Origin: Bacteroidaceae bacterium
GTDB taxonomy: Bacteria > Bacteroidota > Bacteroidia > Bacteroidales > Bacteroidaceae
DNA length: 38,887 nucleotides
NCBI GenBank assembly: GCA_017558175.1
Contig: JAFYWH010000065.1
Span: 1 to 38,887, forward strand
Direction of reading: 5' to 3'
This document shows, piece after piece, positions 31,860-38,887 of this stretch (positions within the stretch are counted from its first letter, which is position 1; the number at the start of each line of letters is the position of its first letter). The position numbers and the translations under genes are program-made. The notes under the pieces were generated by a model, which worked only from the letters and a program-made list of their open reading frames with translations, was not told the DNA's origin and ran no database searches.

Positions 31860-32831
31860 TTTCTTTCTCTCGATTACATAATCAATGTAAGATGTCAATG
31901 CTTGCTTCAACTCTACGGAGGTAGTTTCTGGTAAGAGATCTAACGCCTTGTCACGATAATCTTTCATTACTTGAGTTGCATATTCTATACCACCCGATTG
32001 CTTGATATAGTCGATGAAAAGAGCGATTTCTTCGCTTGTAGCTTCCAATGCTCGAATCTTCAAAGCCAACTCTCTCATTGCTCCATTCTCTTCCTTATTC
32101 AATACATAAAGAGCTGGAAGAGTCAACTTACCTTCTTGCATGTCATTGCCTGTAGGCTTACCCACCAATTCGGAATCATAATAATCGAAGATATCATCCT
32201 TGATTTGGAATGCTATACCAAGCATTTCACCGAATAATCGTGCATTTTCTACCATTTCATCGGATGATTGAACCGAGCGGGCACCTGCTTCGGCAGCAGC
32301 AGCAAACAAGGCAGCGGTCTTTTTCTTGATGACATCGAAGTAAACAAACTCCGAAAAATCGGAAGCATTGGTATTGGAAAGCTGGATAATCTCCCCTTCC
32401 GAGAGCTGTTGCCCCAATCGGCTAACGAGTTCAACCAAAGGAAGGGCACCTGTCAGAGCCGCATTCGTCAAACTTGTGGCCAATAAATAATCGCCCACCA
32501 ATACAGATACCTTATTATCATAAATGGCATTTACCGACGACTGGCCACGACGCTTGTCGCTCTCGTCTACCACATCATCGTGCACCAAACTGGCCGTATG
32601 CAACAACTCCAATGATATAGCCGCATAATAAGTAGAATCCTTGATTCCACCGCATAATTTAGCCATCAACAAGGTCAACATCGGACGCATCATCTTTCCT
32701 TTCCGTTGCTTGATGAACTTGATGACTTCACCCAGCAATGGATTAGAGCTTTGAAGCGATGCATCAAACTTCTGCTTGAAGACTTCAAATTCGGCTGTAA
32801 CGGGTTGTTTTATTTGTTCTAATCTCTCCAT
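31857..32831 (-). CDS. ispB: Trans-polyprenyl diphosphate synthase
   Basis: A 324-residue isoprenyl diphosphate synthase that elongates farnesyl diphosphate to the long side chain of menaquinone. The two Asp-rich Mg2+ motifs are D85-D-V-V-D89 and D212-D-I-F-D216. The small residues before the first motif (ELLHTASLVHDD) are typical of long-chain synthases such as IspB; chain length cannot be fixed from sequence. The gene is divergent from polA, with overlapping promoters, and converges on deoC. Confidence 0.9.
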   Translation of the reverse strand: MERLEQIKQPVTAEFEVFKQKFDASLQSSNPLLGEVIKFIKQRKGKMMRPMLTLLMAKLCGGIKDSTYYAAISLELLHTASLVHDDVVDESDKRRGQSSVNAIYDNKVSVLVGDYLLATSLTNAALTGALPLVELVSRLGQQLSEGEIIQLSNTNASDFSEFVYFDVIKKKTAALFAAAAEAGARSVQSSDEMVENARLFGEMLGIAFQIKDDIFDYYDSELVGKPTGNDMQEGKLTLPALYVLNKEENGAMRELALKIRALEATSEEIALFIDYIKQSGGIEYATQVMKDYRDKALDLLPETTSVELKQALTSYIDYVIERKK

Positions 32832-32843
32832 ATGCTATTTTTG
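32813..32843 (+). promoter_or_regulatory. Consensus promoter probably driving polA
   Basis: TTTG (32813-32816), a 19-bp spacer and TATTTTTG (32836-32843) give a perfect match to the Bacteroidetes consensus on the plus strand. It overlaps the first codons of the divergent ispB gene and would give polA a leader of about 75 nt. Confidence 0.7.
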
Positions 32844-32848
32844 CGCTA

Positions 32849-32856
32849 CAAAAGTA
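32849..32856 (-). promoter_or_regulatory. -7 box of ispB (TACTTTTG)
   Basis: TACTTTTG on the minus strand lies 17 bp before the ispB ATG. It overlaps the likely start point of the polA promoter, so the two transcription units may interfere. Confidence 0.6.
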
Positions 32857-32923
32857 GTAATAAAACATGGAATATGGTATTTTTTTGTAATTTTACCACT
32901 GAAAAAACAAAGAATTTTAAGTA

Positions 32924-35770
32924 ATGGACAAACTTTTCCTACTCGATGCATACGCACTCATCTATCGTGCCTATTATGCCCTCATCAAGAATCCTCGAAT
33001 CAACTCGAAGGGATTCAATACTTCTGCCGTATTGGGATTCGTCAATACGCTGGAAGATGTTCTCAAAAAGGAGGCTCCAACTCACATTGGTGTGGCCTTC
33101 GACCCCTCAGGACCGACTTTCCGCCATGAGGCATACGAACAATACAAAGCTCAACGCGAGGAAACACCGGAAGTTATCCGCTTGTCGGTGCCTATTATTA
33201 AGGATATCATCAGAGCTTACCGAATCCCTATCTTGGAAGTTCCAGGGTTCGAGGCTGACGATGTGATAGGCACATTGGCTACAGAGGCAGGGAAAAGAGG
33301 CATCCAGACTTACATGATGACACCCGATAAGGACTATGGACAGTTGGTCAGCGAGAATGTCTTCATGTACCGACCGAAATATGGCGATAAGGAATTCGAG
33401 GTGCTTGGTGTAGAAGAGGTGAAAGCTAAGTTCAATATTGAATCGCCTCTGCAGGTCATCGATATGCTTGGCCTCATGGGTGACTCATCCGACAATATTC
33501 CTGGTTGTCCGGGTGTGGGCGAAAAGACCGCTCAGAAACTGATTGCCCAATTCGGAAACATCGAGAACCTCCTCTCCCACTCCAACGAGTTGAAAGGCGC
33601 ATTGAAAACAAAAGTGGAAACCAACAAGGAGATGATTGCCTTCTCGAAATTCCTGGCGACCATCAAGACGGATGTGCCCATCGAGCTCAACATGGAAGAA
33701 CTGAAGCGCGAAACGCCAGACGAAGAGGCTCTTCGAAAAATTTTCGAGGAGATGGAATTCCGTACCCTCATCGAACGAGTATTGGGAAAAGACAAGAAAG
33801 CAACTCCAGTAGAATCACCGGCTCCTGCGAGAGGTGACGGACAACTTTCGCTCTTTGGCGAACCGGTTGCTCCAACTTCAGCGAAAGGGGATTCTTTGCA
33901 AGGCAATCTCTTTGCAGAATTTGCGGACGAGGGATCGAATGATTCAAAATTTTCGACTCTCGCGAGCTTAGAAAGCATCGCTTACGACTATCAAATCATT
34001 GATAATAAGGAGAAAAGAAGTAATTTTAATCAAATTATCAAGACAAAAGAAATTTTCAGTCTAGATACGGAGACCACAGGAACCGATCCAATCACCGCCG
34101 AACTGGTGGGAATGAGCTTCAGCTTTGCCGAAAACCAAGCTTTTTATGTTCCTGTCCCTGCCGACAGAGACGAGGCGACTCAAATCGTACAAGAATTCAA
34201 GGAAGTGCTCGAAAATGAACATTCGCTGAAAGTGGGACAAAACATCAAGTACGACATGTTGGTTCTCTCGAACTATGGCGTTGAAGTGAAAGGCCCTCTC
34301 TTCGATACCATGATAGCTCACTATGTGCTTCAACCGGAACTTCGACACAACATGGACTACCTGGCCGAGATCTATCTGAACTATCAGACCATCGCCATCG
34401 AGCAACTCATTGGAGCCAAGGGAAAGAATCAGGGAAATATGCGAGACCTCGCTCCCGAAGCCATTTACAAGTATGCTTGCGAGGACGCCGACATTACTTT
34501 AAAACTCTTCCACGTTTTGAAAAAGGAATTAGAGGCTCAGCATGCAGACAAACTGTTCTATGAAATTGAGATGCCACTCGTTCCGGTTTTGGCATACATG
34601 GAACGAAACGGGGTGCTGGTAGATACAGAGGCTTTGAAGGAAACATCCCAACATTTCACCCAACGGATGAATCAGATAGAACAAGAGATATATGAACTGG
34701 CCGGCATGCCATTCAATGTTTCTTCTCCGAAACAAGTGGGCGAAGTATTGTTCGACCATCTGAAGATTGCAACCAAGGCCAAGAAGACCAAGACGGGGCA
34801 ATATGTTACCAGCGAAGAAGTGCTTGAAGGCATCCGCAACAAGCATGAGATTGTGGGAAAGATACTCGATTACCGTGGATTGAAGAAATTGCTCTCCACC
34901 TACATCGATGCGCTCCCATTGCTCATCAATCCTCGTACCGGCAAGATTCATACCTCTTTCAATCAGACGGTTACCGCTACCGGACGCTTGAGCTCAAGTA
35001 ATCCAAATTTACAAAATATCCCTATCCGAAACGAAGACGGAAAGGAAATCCGAAAGGCATTTATCCCCGAAGCAGGATGCGAATTCTTCTCGGCCGACTA
35101 TTCGCAAATCGAACTCCGAATCATGGCTCACCTCAGTGGCGATGCCAATATGATAGAAGCTTTCAAAGAAGGCGATGATATCCATGCAGCTACCGCTTCG
35201 AAGGTATATAAGATAGGTATAGACGAAGTGACCCGCGAGCAACGTAGCAAAGCCAAGACCGCCAATTTCGGCATCATCTACGGCATCAGTGTATTCGGAT
35301 TGGCCGAACGCATGAATGTGCCTCGAAGCGAAGCCAAGGAGCTGATTGAAGGATACTTCGAAACCTATCCGCAAATTAAGGCATACATGGACAAGAGCAT
35401 CGAAGTGGCCCGCGAAAAAGGATACATCGAAACTATCTTCGGACGTAAACGTTTCTTACCGGACATCAACTCGCACAACGCCGTGGTGAGAGGATATGCC
35501 GAACGAAATGCCATCAACGCTCCTATCCAGGGAAGTGCCGCAGATATTATAAAGGTGGCCATGGCCAAAATCTATCAGCGATTCCAAGCCGAGAATATCC
35601 GTTCGAAGATGATTCTCCAGGTGCACGACGAACTGAATTTCAGTATCTATCCGGAAGAAAAGGAAAAAGTGCAACAAATCGTAATCGAGGAAATGGAAAA
35701 GGCATACGCCATGCAAGTGCCTCTGCGTGCCGATTGCGGATGGGGAAAGAACTGGTTGGAAGCACATTAA
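32924..35770 (+). CDS. polA: DNA polymerase I
   Basis: A 948-residue replication and repair polymerase that removes RNA primers and fills gaps. The 5'-3' exonuclease (about 1-290) has GVAFDPSGPTFRHE and GDSSDNIPGCPGVGEKTA. The 3'-5' proofreading domain seems active: D381-T-E383 in Exo I, QNIKYDML in Exo II and YACEDADITL in Exo III. The polymerase domain has motif A with D725 (DYSQIELR), motif B (RSKAKTANFGIIYG) and motif C with D902-E903 (VHDE). A linker of about 50 residues rich in Ser, Ala and Gly (about 295-345) separates the first two domains. Confidence 0.97.
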   Translation: MDKLFLLDAYALIYRAYYALIKNPRINSKGFNTSAVLGFVNTLEDVLKKEAPTHIGVAFDPSGPTFRHEAYEQYKAQREETPEVIRLSVPIIKDIIRAYRIPILEVPGFEADDVIGTLATEAGKRGIQTYMMTPDKDYGQLVSENVFMYRPKYGDKEFEVLGVEEVKAKFNIESPLQVIDMLGLMGDSSDNIPGCPGVGEKTAQKLIAQFGNIENLLSHSNELKGALKTKVETNKEMIAFSKFLATIKTDVPIELNMEELKRETPDEEALRKIFEEMEFRTLIERVLGKDKKATPVESPAPARGDGQLSLFGEPVAPTSAKGDSLQGNLFAEFADEGSNDSKFSTLASLESIAYDYQIIDNKEKRSNFNQIIKTKEIFSLDTETTGTDPITAELVGMSFSFAENQAFYVPVPADRDEATQIVQEFKEVLENEHSLKVGQNIKYDMLVLSNYGVEVKGPLFDTMIAHYVLQPELRHNMDYLAEIYLNYQTIAIEQLIGAKGKNQGNMRDLAPEAIYKYACEDADITLKLFHVLKKELEAQHADKLFYEIEMPLVPVLAYMERNGVLVDTEALKETSQHFTQRMNQIEQEIYELAGMPFNVSSPKQVGEVLFDHLKIATKAKKTKTGQYVTSEEVLEGIRNKHEIVGKILDYRGLKKLLSTYIDALPLLINPRTGKIHTSFNQTVTATGRLSSSNPNLQNIPIRNEDGKEIRKAFIPEAGCEFFSADYSQIELRIMAHLSGDANMIEAFKEGDDIHAATASKVYKIGIDEVTREQRSKAKTANFGIIYGISVFGLAERMNVPRSEAKELIEGYFETYPQIKAYMDKSIEVAREKGYIETIFGRKRFLPDINSHNAVVRGYAERNAINAPIQGSAADIIKVAMAKIYQRFQAENIRSKMILQVHDELNFSIYPEEKEKVQQIVIEEMEKAYAMQVPLRADCGWGKNWLEAH

Positions 35771-35804
35771 CAAGCTGTTATTCGTATCTTCCAAAAGATT
35801 TAAG

Positions 35805-35812
35805 TATCTTTG
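35805..35812 (+). promoter_or_regulatory. -7 box of ychF (TATCTTTG)
   Basis: TATCTTTG lies 42 bp before the ATG at 35854, in the 83-bp gap after polA. A small inverted repeat ATCTT/AAGAT (35786-35799) covers part of the spacer. Confidence 0.6.
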
Positions 35813-35853
35813 CACTCGAAATCTCAGATAATCATTAAAAAACAAACATACAT

Positions 35854-36957
35854 ATGGCATTAAAAGCTGGTATCGTAGGTCTTCCAAACGTAGGAAAATC
35901 TACCTTATTTAATTGTCTTTCTAGCGCAAAGGCGCAGAGTGCTAACTATCCTTTCTGCACCATCGATGCACAACAGGGACAAATCTCTGTACCCGATGAA
36001 AGATTGAACAAGTTGGCAGAATTGGTGAAGCCAGGACGAATCGTTCCTGCTACTTGCGACATTGTAGACATCGCAGGTCTTGTAAAGGGTGCAAGCCAAG
36101 GCGAAGGTTTGGGTAACCAATTCTTGGGAAATATCCGTGAAACAGACGCTATTATCCACGTTCTCCGTTGCTTCGACAATGACAACATTGTACACGTAGA
36201 CGGCTCTGTAAACCCGGTTCGCGACAAGGAAATCATCGATGCAGAACTTCAGTTGAAGGACTTGGAAACCATCGAAAACCGCATCAAGCGTGTAGAAAAG
36301 CAAGCTCGTGTAGGTGGCGACAAGCAGGCAAAGTTGGAATACGATGTGCTCGTGGCTTATCGTGACGCCTTGTTGCAAGGCAAGTCGGCTCGTACCGTAA
36401 CCTTCGAAACTGAAGACGAACAGATCACCGCTAAGGGACTTTTCCTCTTGACTACCAAGCCTGTTCTCTATGTATGTAATGTAGACGATACTTCTGCCGC
36501 TAATGGTAATCCATACGTAGAAGCCGTACGCGAAGCCATCAAGGACGAAGATGCCGAGCTCTTGATTATCAGCGCTCAAACTGAAGCCGATATCGCTGAA
36601 TTGGAAAGCTACGAAGAAAAGCAGATGTTCTTGGAAGACATGGGCTTGAAGGAATCTGGTTGCGACCGCTTGATCAAAGCTATTTACAAACTCTTGAACC
36701 TCGAAACCTTCATCACCGCCGGTGAAATGGAAGTAAAGGCTTGGACATACCGCAAGGGTTGGAAGGCTCCTCAATGTGCCGGTGTTATCCACACAGACTT
36801 CGAAAAGGGCTTTATCCGTGCCGAAGTAATCAAGTACGAAGACTACATCAAGTATGGTTCTGAAGCAGCTGTGAAGGAAGCCGGAAAGATGGGTGTGGAA
36901 GGTAAAGAATATGTCGTTCAAGATGGCGACATCATGCACTTCCGCTTCAACGTATAA
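35854..36957 (+). CDS. ychF: Ribosome-binding ATPase YchF (Obg-like)
   Basis: A 367-residue TRAFAC P-loop protein of the Obg/YchF group that binds ribosomes and prefers ATP to GTP. P-loop GLPNVGKST (9-17), VDIAGLVKGASQGEGLGNQFL (switch II region) and a C-terminal TGS domain ending EYVVQDGDIMHFRFNV match YchF. The usual GTP-specifying NKxD is replaced by NVDD, as expected for an ATP-binding member. Strong codon bias suggests high expression. It converges on mutS across a repeat-rich 261-bp gap. Confidence 0.97.
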   Translation: MALKAGIVGLPNVGKSTLFNCLSSAKAQSANYPFCTIDAQQGQISVPDERLNKLAELVKPGRIVPATCDIVDIAGLVKGASQGEGLGNQFLGNIRETDAIIHVLRCFDNDNIVHVDGSVNPVRDKEIIDAELQLKDLETIENRIKRVEKQARVGGDKQAKLEYDVLVAYRDALLQGKSARTVTFETEDEQITAKGLFLLTTKPVLYVCNVDDTSAANGNPYVEAVREAIKDEDAELLIISAQTEADIAELESYEEKQMFLEDMGLKESGCDRLIKAIYKLLNLETFITAGEMEVKAWTYRKGWKAPQCAGVIHTDFEKGFIRAEVIKYEDYIKYGSEAAVKEAGKMGVEGKEYVVQDGDIMHFRFNV

Positions 36958-36967
36958 GAGCACACAC

Positions 36968-37168
36968 GTGTTACCATGTTACAACGTTACAGTGTTACAA
37001 TCAATATGCCAAGTGTAACGATGTAACAATGTAACAGTGTAACATCCTTGTGTTTTTTGTTACAGGGTGGTATATATAAATAAATATACAATAATTATTA
37101 TATTATATTACCTTTTTATGATTGAGTGTCCCACAGAGGCCTCGGTGTTACAGTGTTACAATGTTACA
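36968..37168. repeat. 8-bp-period GTTAC array in both orientations with A/T-rich core
   Basis: GTTAC occurs at 36970, 36978, 36986 and 36994, every 8 bp. Its reverse complement GTAAC occurs at 37015, 37023, 37031 and 37039, again every 8 bp. A single GTTAC lies at 37059, then three at 37147, 37155 and 37163, also every 8 bp. The first two blocks can pair over about 31 bp with a few mismatches. A 43-bp nearly pure A/T stretch (37070-37112) separates the last two blocks. No coding sequence spans the element. It occupies most of the gap between convergent ychF and mutS. Confidence 0.9.
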
Positions 37169-37177
37169 CGAAATAAA

Positions 37178-37213
37178 AAACGTCGTCTTGTCTTAAGCAA
37201 CAGGACGACGTTT
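37178..37213. terminator. Terminator of mutS, usable from both sides
   Basis: AAACGTCGTC (37178-37187) pairs with GACGACGTTT (37204-37213) over 10 bp. T-runs follow in both directions, so it serves mutS on the minus strand and may stop ychF read-through. Confidence 0.9.
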
Positions 37214-37218
37214 CTTTT

Positions 37219-38887
37219 TTATTTGCCTCTAACTATTTTCTTGATTTCATTCAGCTTGTTCAGTGCCTCCAAAGGGGTAAGATTATTTACATCGAGATTC
37301 AGGATTTCATCCCTCACCTGACACAAGATGGGGTCATCCAACTGGAAGAAGCTGAGCTGCATTCCGTCGCGATTAGAAGCGATTTCGCTGGTCGGTTTGG
37401 ACGATATACCTTGCTGGCGATTGTCGGTCTCCAATTGGTTCAAAATGGTGTTAGCGCGCTTTACAATGCTCTTTGGCATGCCCGCCAACTTCGCCACATG
37501 GATACCGAACGAGTGCTCGCTTCCTCCCCTCTCGAGCTTGCGCAAGAAGATGACCTTATTGTCCACTTCCTTTACCGACACATTGTAGTTCTTGATGCGC
37601 TTGAACGACTTCTCCATCTCGTTGAGTTCGTGATAGTGAGTGGCAAAGAGCGTGCGGGCCTTCGCCTTAGGATGCTCGTGGATGTGCTCCACAATGGCCC
37701 ATGCAATGGAGATACCATCGTAAGTAGATGTACCACGACCCAACTCATCAAAAAGCACCAGACTTCTCGGAGAAAGATTGTTCAAGATATCGGCAGCCTC
37801 GTTCATTTCGACCATGAAAGTAGACTCTCCCACCGAAATGTTATCGCTTGCCCCTACACGGGTAAAGATCTTGTCTACCAAGCCGATACGGGCACTTTCT
37901 GCCGGCACGAAACAACCGATTTGAGCCAACAAAGTAATCAATGCCGTCTGACGGAGCAAAGCCGACTTACCTGCCATATTCGGACCGGTAATGATAATAA
38001 TCTGCTGATTTTCAGAGTCGAGCATCACATCGTTGGCCACATACTTCTCTCCCACCGGCAACTGCTTTTCAATCACCGGATGGCGACCTTGACGGATGTC
38101 TATCACGTCGCTATCTTCAATCACCGGACGGATGTATCTGTTTTCTCTCGCCACATTGGCAAAGGCCAAGAGGCAGTCCAAACGGGCGATTTGTGTGGCG
38201 TTGATTTGGATGGCCGGAATGTATTCTGCCAATTCGATGACCAAATCATTATATAACTTGGTTTCCAAAGACAGAATCTTGTCCTCGGCTCCAAGAATCT
38301 TCTCTTCGTATTCTTTCAGCTCCTGAGTGATGTATCGCTCGGCATTGACCAACGTCTGCTTGCGAATCCATTCGGCAGGCACCTTATCTTTGTGAGTATT
38401 GCGGACTTCGATGTAATATCCGAATACATTATTGTAAGCAATCTTTAAACTTGGAATCTCCGTACGATCGCTTTCGCGTTGTTGCATCTGGAGCAGATAA
38501 TCCTTGCCCGAATAAGCAATCTGGCGGAGTTCATCCAACTCGGCATGAATGCCATCGGCTATCACGCCACCTTTATTGATAAGCAATGGAGGGTCGTTCT
38601 TGATTTCACGAGCAATGCGGTTGCGGATGCTCTCGCAAAGGTTCAAGTGCTCCCCTATCTTGCGCAGACTTTCGTTATCGGCATTCAAGCAAGCATTCTT
38701 GATGGGTTCGATGGCTTGCAAAGCCACCTTCAGCTGAACCACTTCACGAGGCGAAATACGGCCTACAGCAGCCTTGGAAACGATGCGTTCAAGGTCGCCT
38801 ATCAAGTGAAGCTTTTCTTCGATAAAATCCTTGAAATCAGGGTCTCGAAAGAAGAATTCCACCACATCAAGACGTTCGTTGATAGGC
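37219..38887 (-). CDS. mutS: DNA mismatch repair protein MutS, N-terminus cut by window edge
   Basis: The frame enters from the right edge (first full codon at 38886) and encodes about 555 residues, the core, clamp and ATPase domains of MutS. The opening residues [12 protein letters not shown] match the conserved lever-domain word, so the mismatch-binding N-terminal part lies beyond the window. The ATPase has Walker [14 protein letters not shown], Walker [13 protein letters not shown] and ATHYHEL. The tail ends [17 protein letters not shown], as in MutS1. An in-frame GTG at 38865 is not the start because homologous sequence continues upstream of it. Confidence 0.96.
   Translation of the reverse strand, partial: PINERLDVVEFFFRDPDFKDFIEEKLHLIGDLERIVSKAAVGRISPREVVQLKVALQAIEPIKNACLNADNESLRKIGEHLNLCESIRNRIAREIKNDPPLLINKGGVIADGIHAELDELRQIAYSGKDYLLQMQQRESDRTEIPSLKIAYNNVFGYYIEVRNTHKDKVPAEWIRKQTLVNAERYITQELKEYEEKILGAEDKILSLETKLYNDLVIELAEYIPAIQINATQIARLDCLLAFANVARENRYIRPVIEDSDVIDIRQGRHPVIEKQLPVGEKYVANDVMLDSENQQIIIITGPNMAGKSALLRQTALITLLAQIGCFVPAESARIGLVDKIFTRVGASDNISVGESTFMVEMNEAADILNNLSPRSLVLFDELGRGTSTYDGISIAWAIVEHIHEHPKAKARTLFATHYHELNEMEKSFKRIKNYNVSVKEVDNKVIFLRKLERGGSEHSFGIHVAKLAGMPKSIVKRANTILNQLETDNRQQGISSKPTSEIASNRDGMQLSFFQLDDPILCQVRDEILNLDVNNLTPLEALNKLNEIKKIVRGK

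Noticed and set aside
35905..36963. Minus-strand frame of 352 codons opposite ychF
   Set aside because: It is an antisense shadow of a highly biased, unmistakable ychF gene.
36968..37168. CRISPR array or plasmid-type iterons for the GTTAC array
   Set aside because: Units of 8 bp in both orientations do not fit CRISPR. No replication initiator gene is nearby, so an iteron origin is not supported.
38863..38865. mutS start at GTG 38865
   Set aside because: Conserved MutS sequence (NERLDV) continues upstream in frame to the window edge, so the gene is only truncated by the window.

Overview
The window looks like chromosomal DNA from a gut-type Bacteroidales, most likely Bacteroides, Phocaeicola or a close relative. 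The main reasons are repeated use of the Bacteroidetes promoter signature (TTG about 20 bp upstream of TAnnTTTG), near absence of Shine-Dalgarno sequences, lipoproteins with short MKK-type leaders, a serine-type sulfatase with an anaerobic sulfatase-maturating enzyme, DPP IV and tricorn-like peptidases, and a THI-box TonB receptor/PnuT/thiamine pyrophosphokinase operon. This is inference from content; no database was consulted. There is no tRNA, rRNA, CRISPR array, phage or insertion sequence that I can support.

Layout. 1-6.7 kb: host-glycan and iron region, with the end of one sulfatase, a secreted GH20 hexosaminidase, a SpmA/SpmB-like membrane protein, and on the minus strand a ferritin gene followed 16 bp later by a Ser-type sulfatase; then an NlpE-like lipoprotein. 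6.8-11.1 kb: radical SAM protein, YbdG-like MscS channel, SulP anion transporter (minus) and rubrerythrin. 11.2-17.4 kb: dipeptidyl peptidase IV, then a TPP riboswitch driving thiamine uptake and activation genes. 17.4-19.3 kb (minus): a small membrane protein and a succinyl-CoA:acetate-type CoA-transferase. 19.5-24.1 kb: sulfatase maturase and a 1081-residue tricorn-like protease. 24.3-31.8 kb: a mostly housekeeping run ybeY, phosphatase lipoprotein, mnmG, apt, uvrC, dtd, MazG-like, deoC. 31.9-38.9 kb: polyprenyl synthase (minus), polA, ychF, and the C-terminal two thirds of mutS (minus).

How it fits together: the maturase at 19.6 kb should activate the serine-type sulfatase at 4-5.5 kb (and probably the truncated one at the left edge), supporting desulfation of glycans that GH20 then trims. 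The thiamine operon senses TPP, imports the precursor across the outer and inner membranes, and pyrophosphorylates it. Ferritin and rubrerythrin are iron/oxidative-stress functions of an anaerobe.

The least explained material lies between genes. Three copies of a trimeric near-palindrome with an exact 22-bp period sit downstream of plus-strand genes at 3.6, 13.5 and 24.2 kb. An array of GTTAC words with an exact 8-bp period, in both orientations and flanking an A/T-rich core, lies between ychF and mutS. Two long inverted-repeat elements built from CCCCCTT/AAGGGGG hairpins and one TGTCAT-ended palindromic element are also present. A 16-bp sequence matching the ParB parS consensus follows mnmG, suggesting this part may be origin-proximal.
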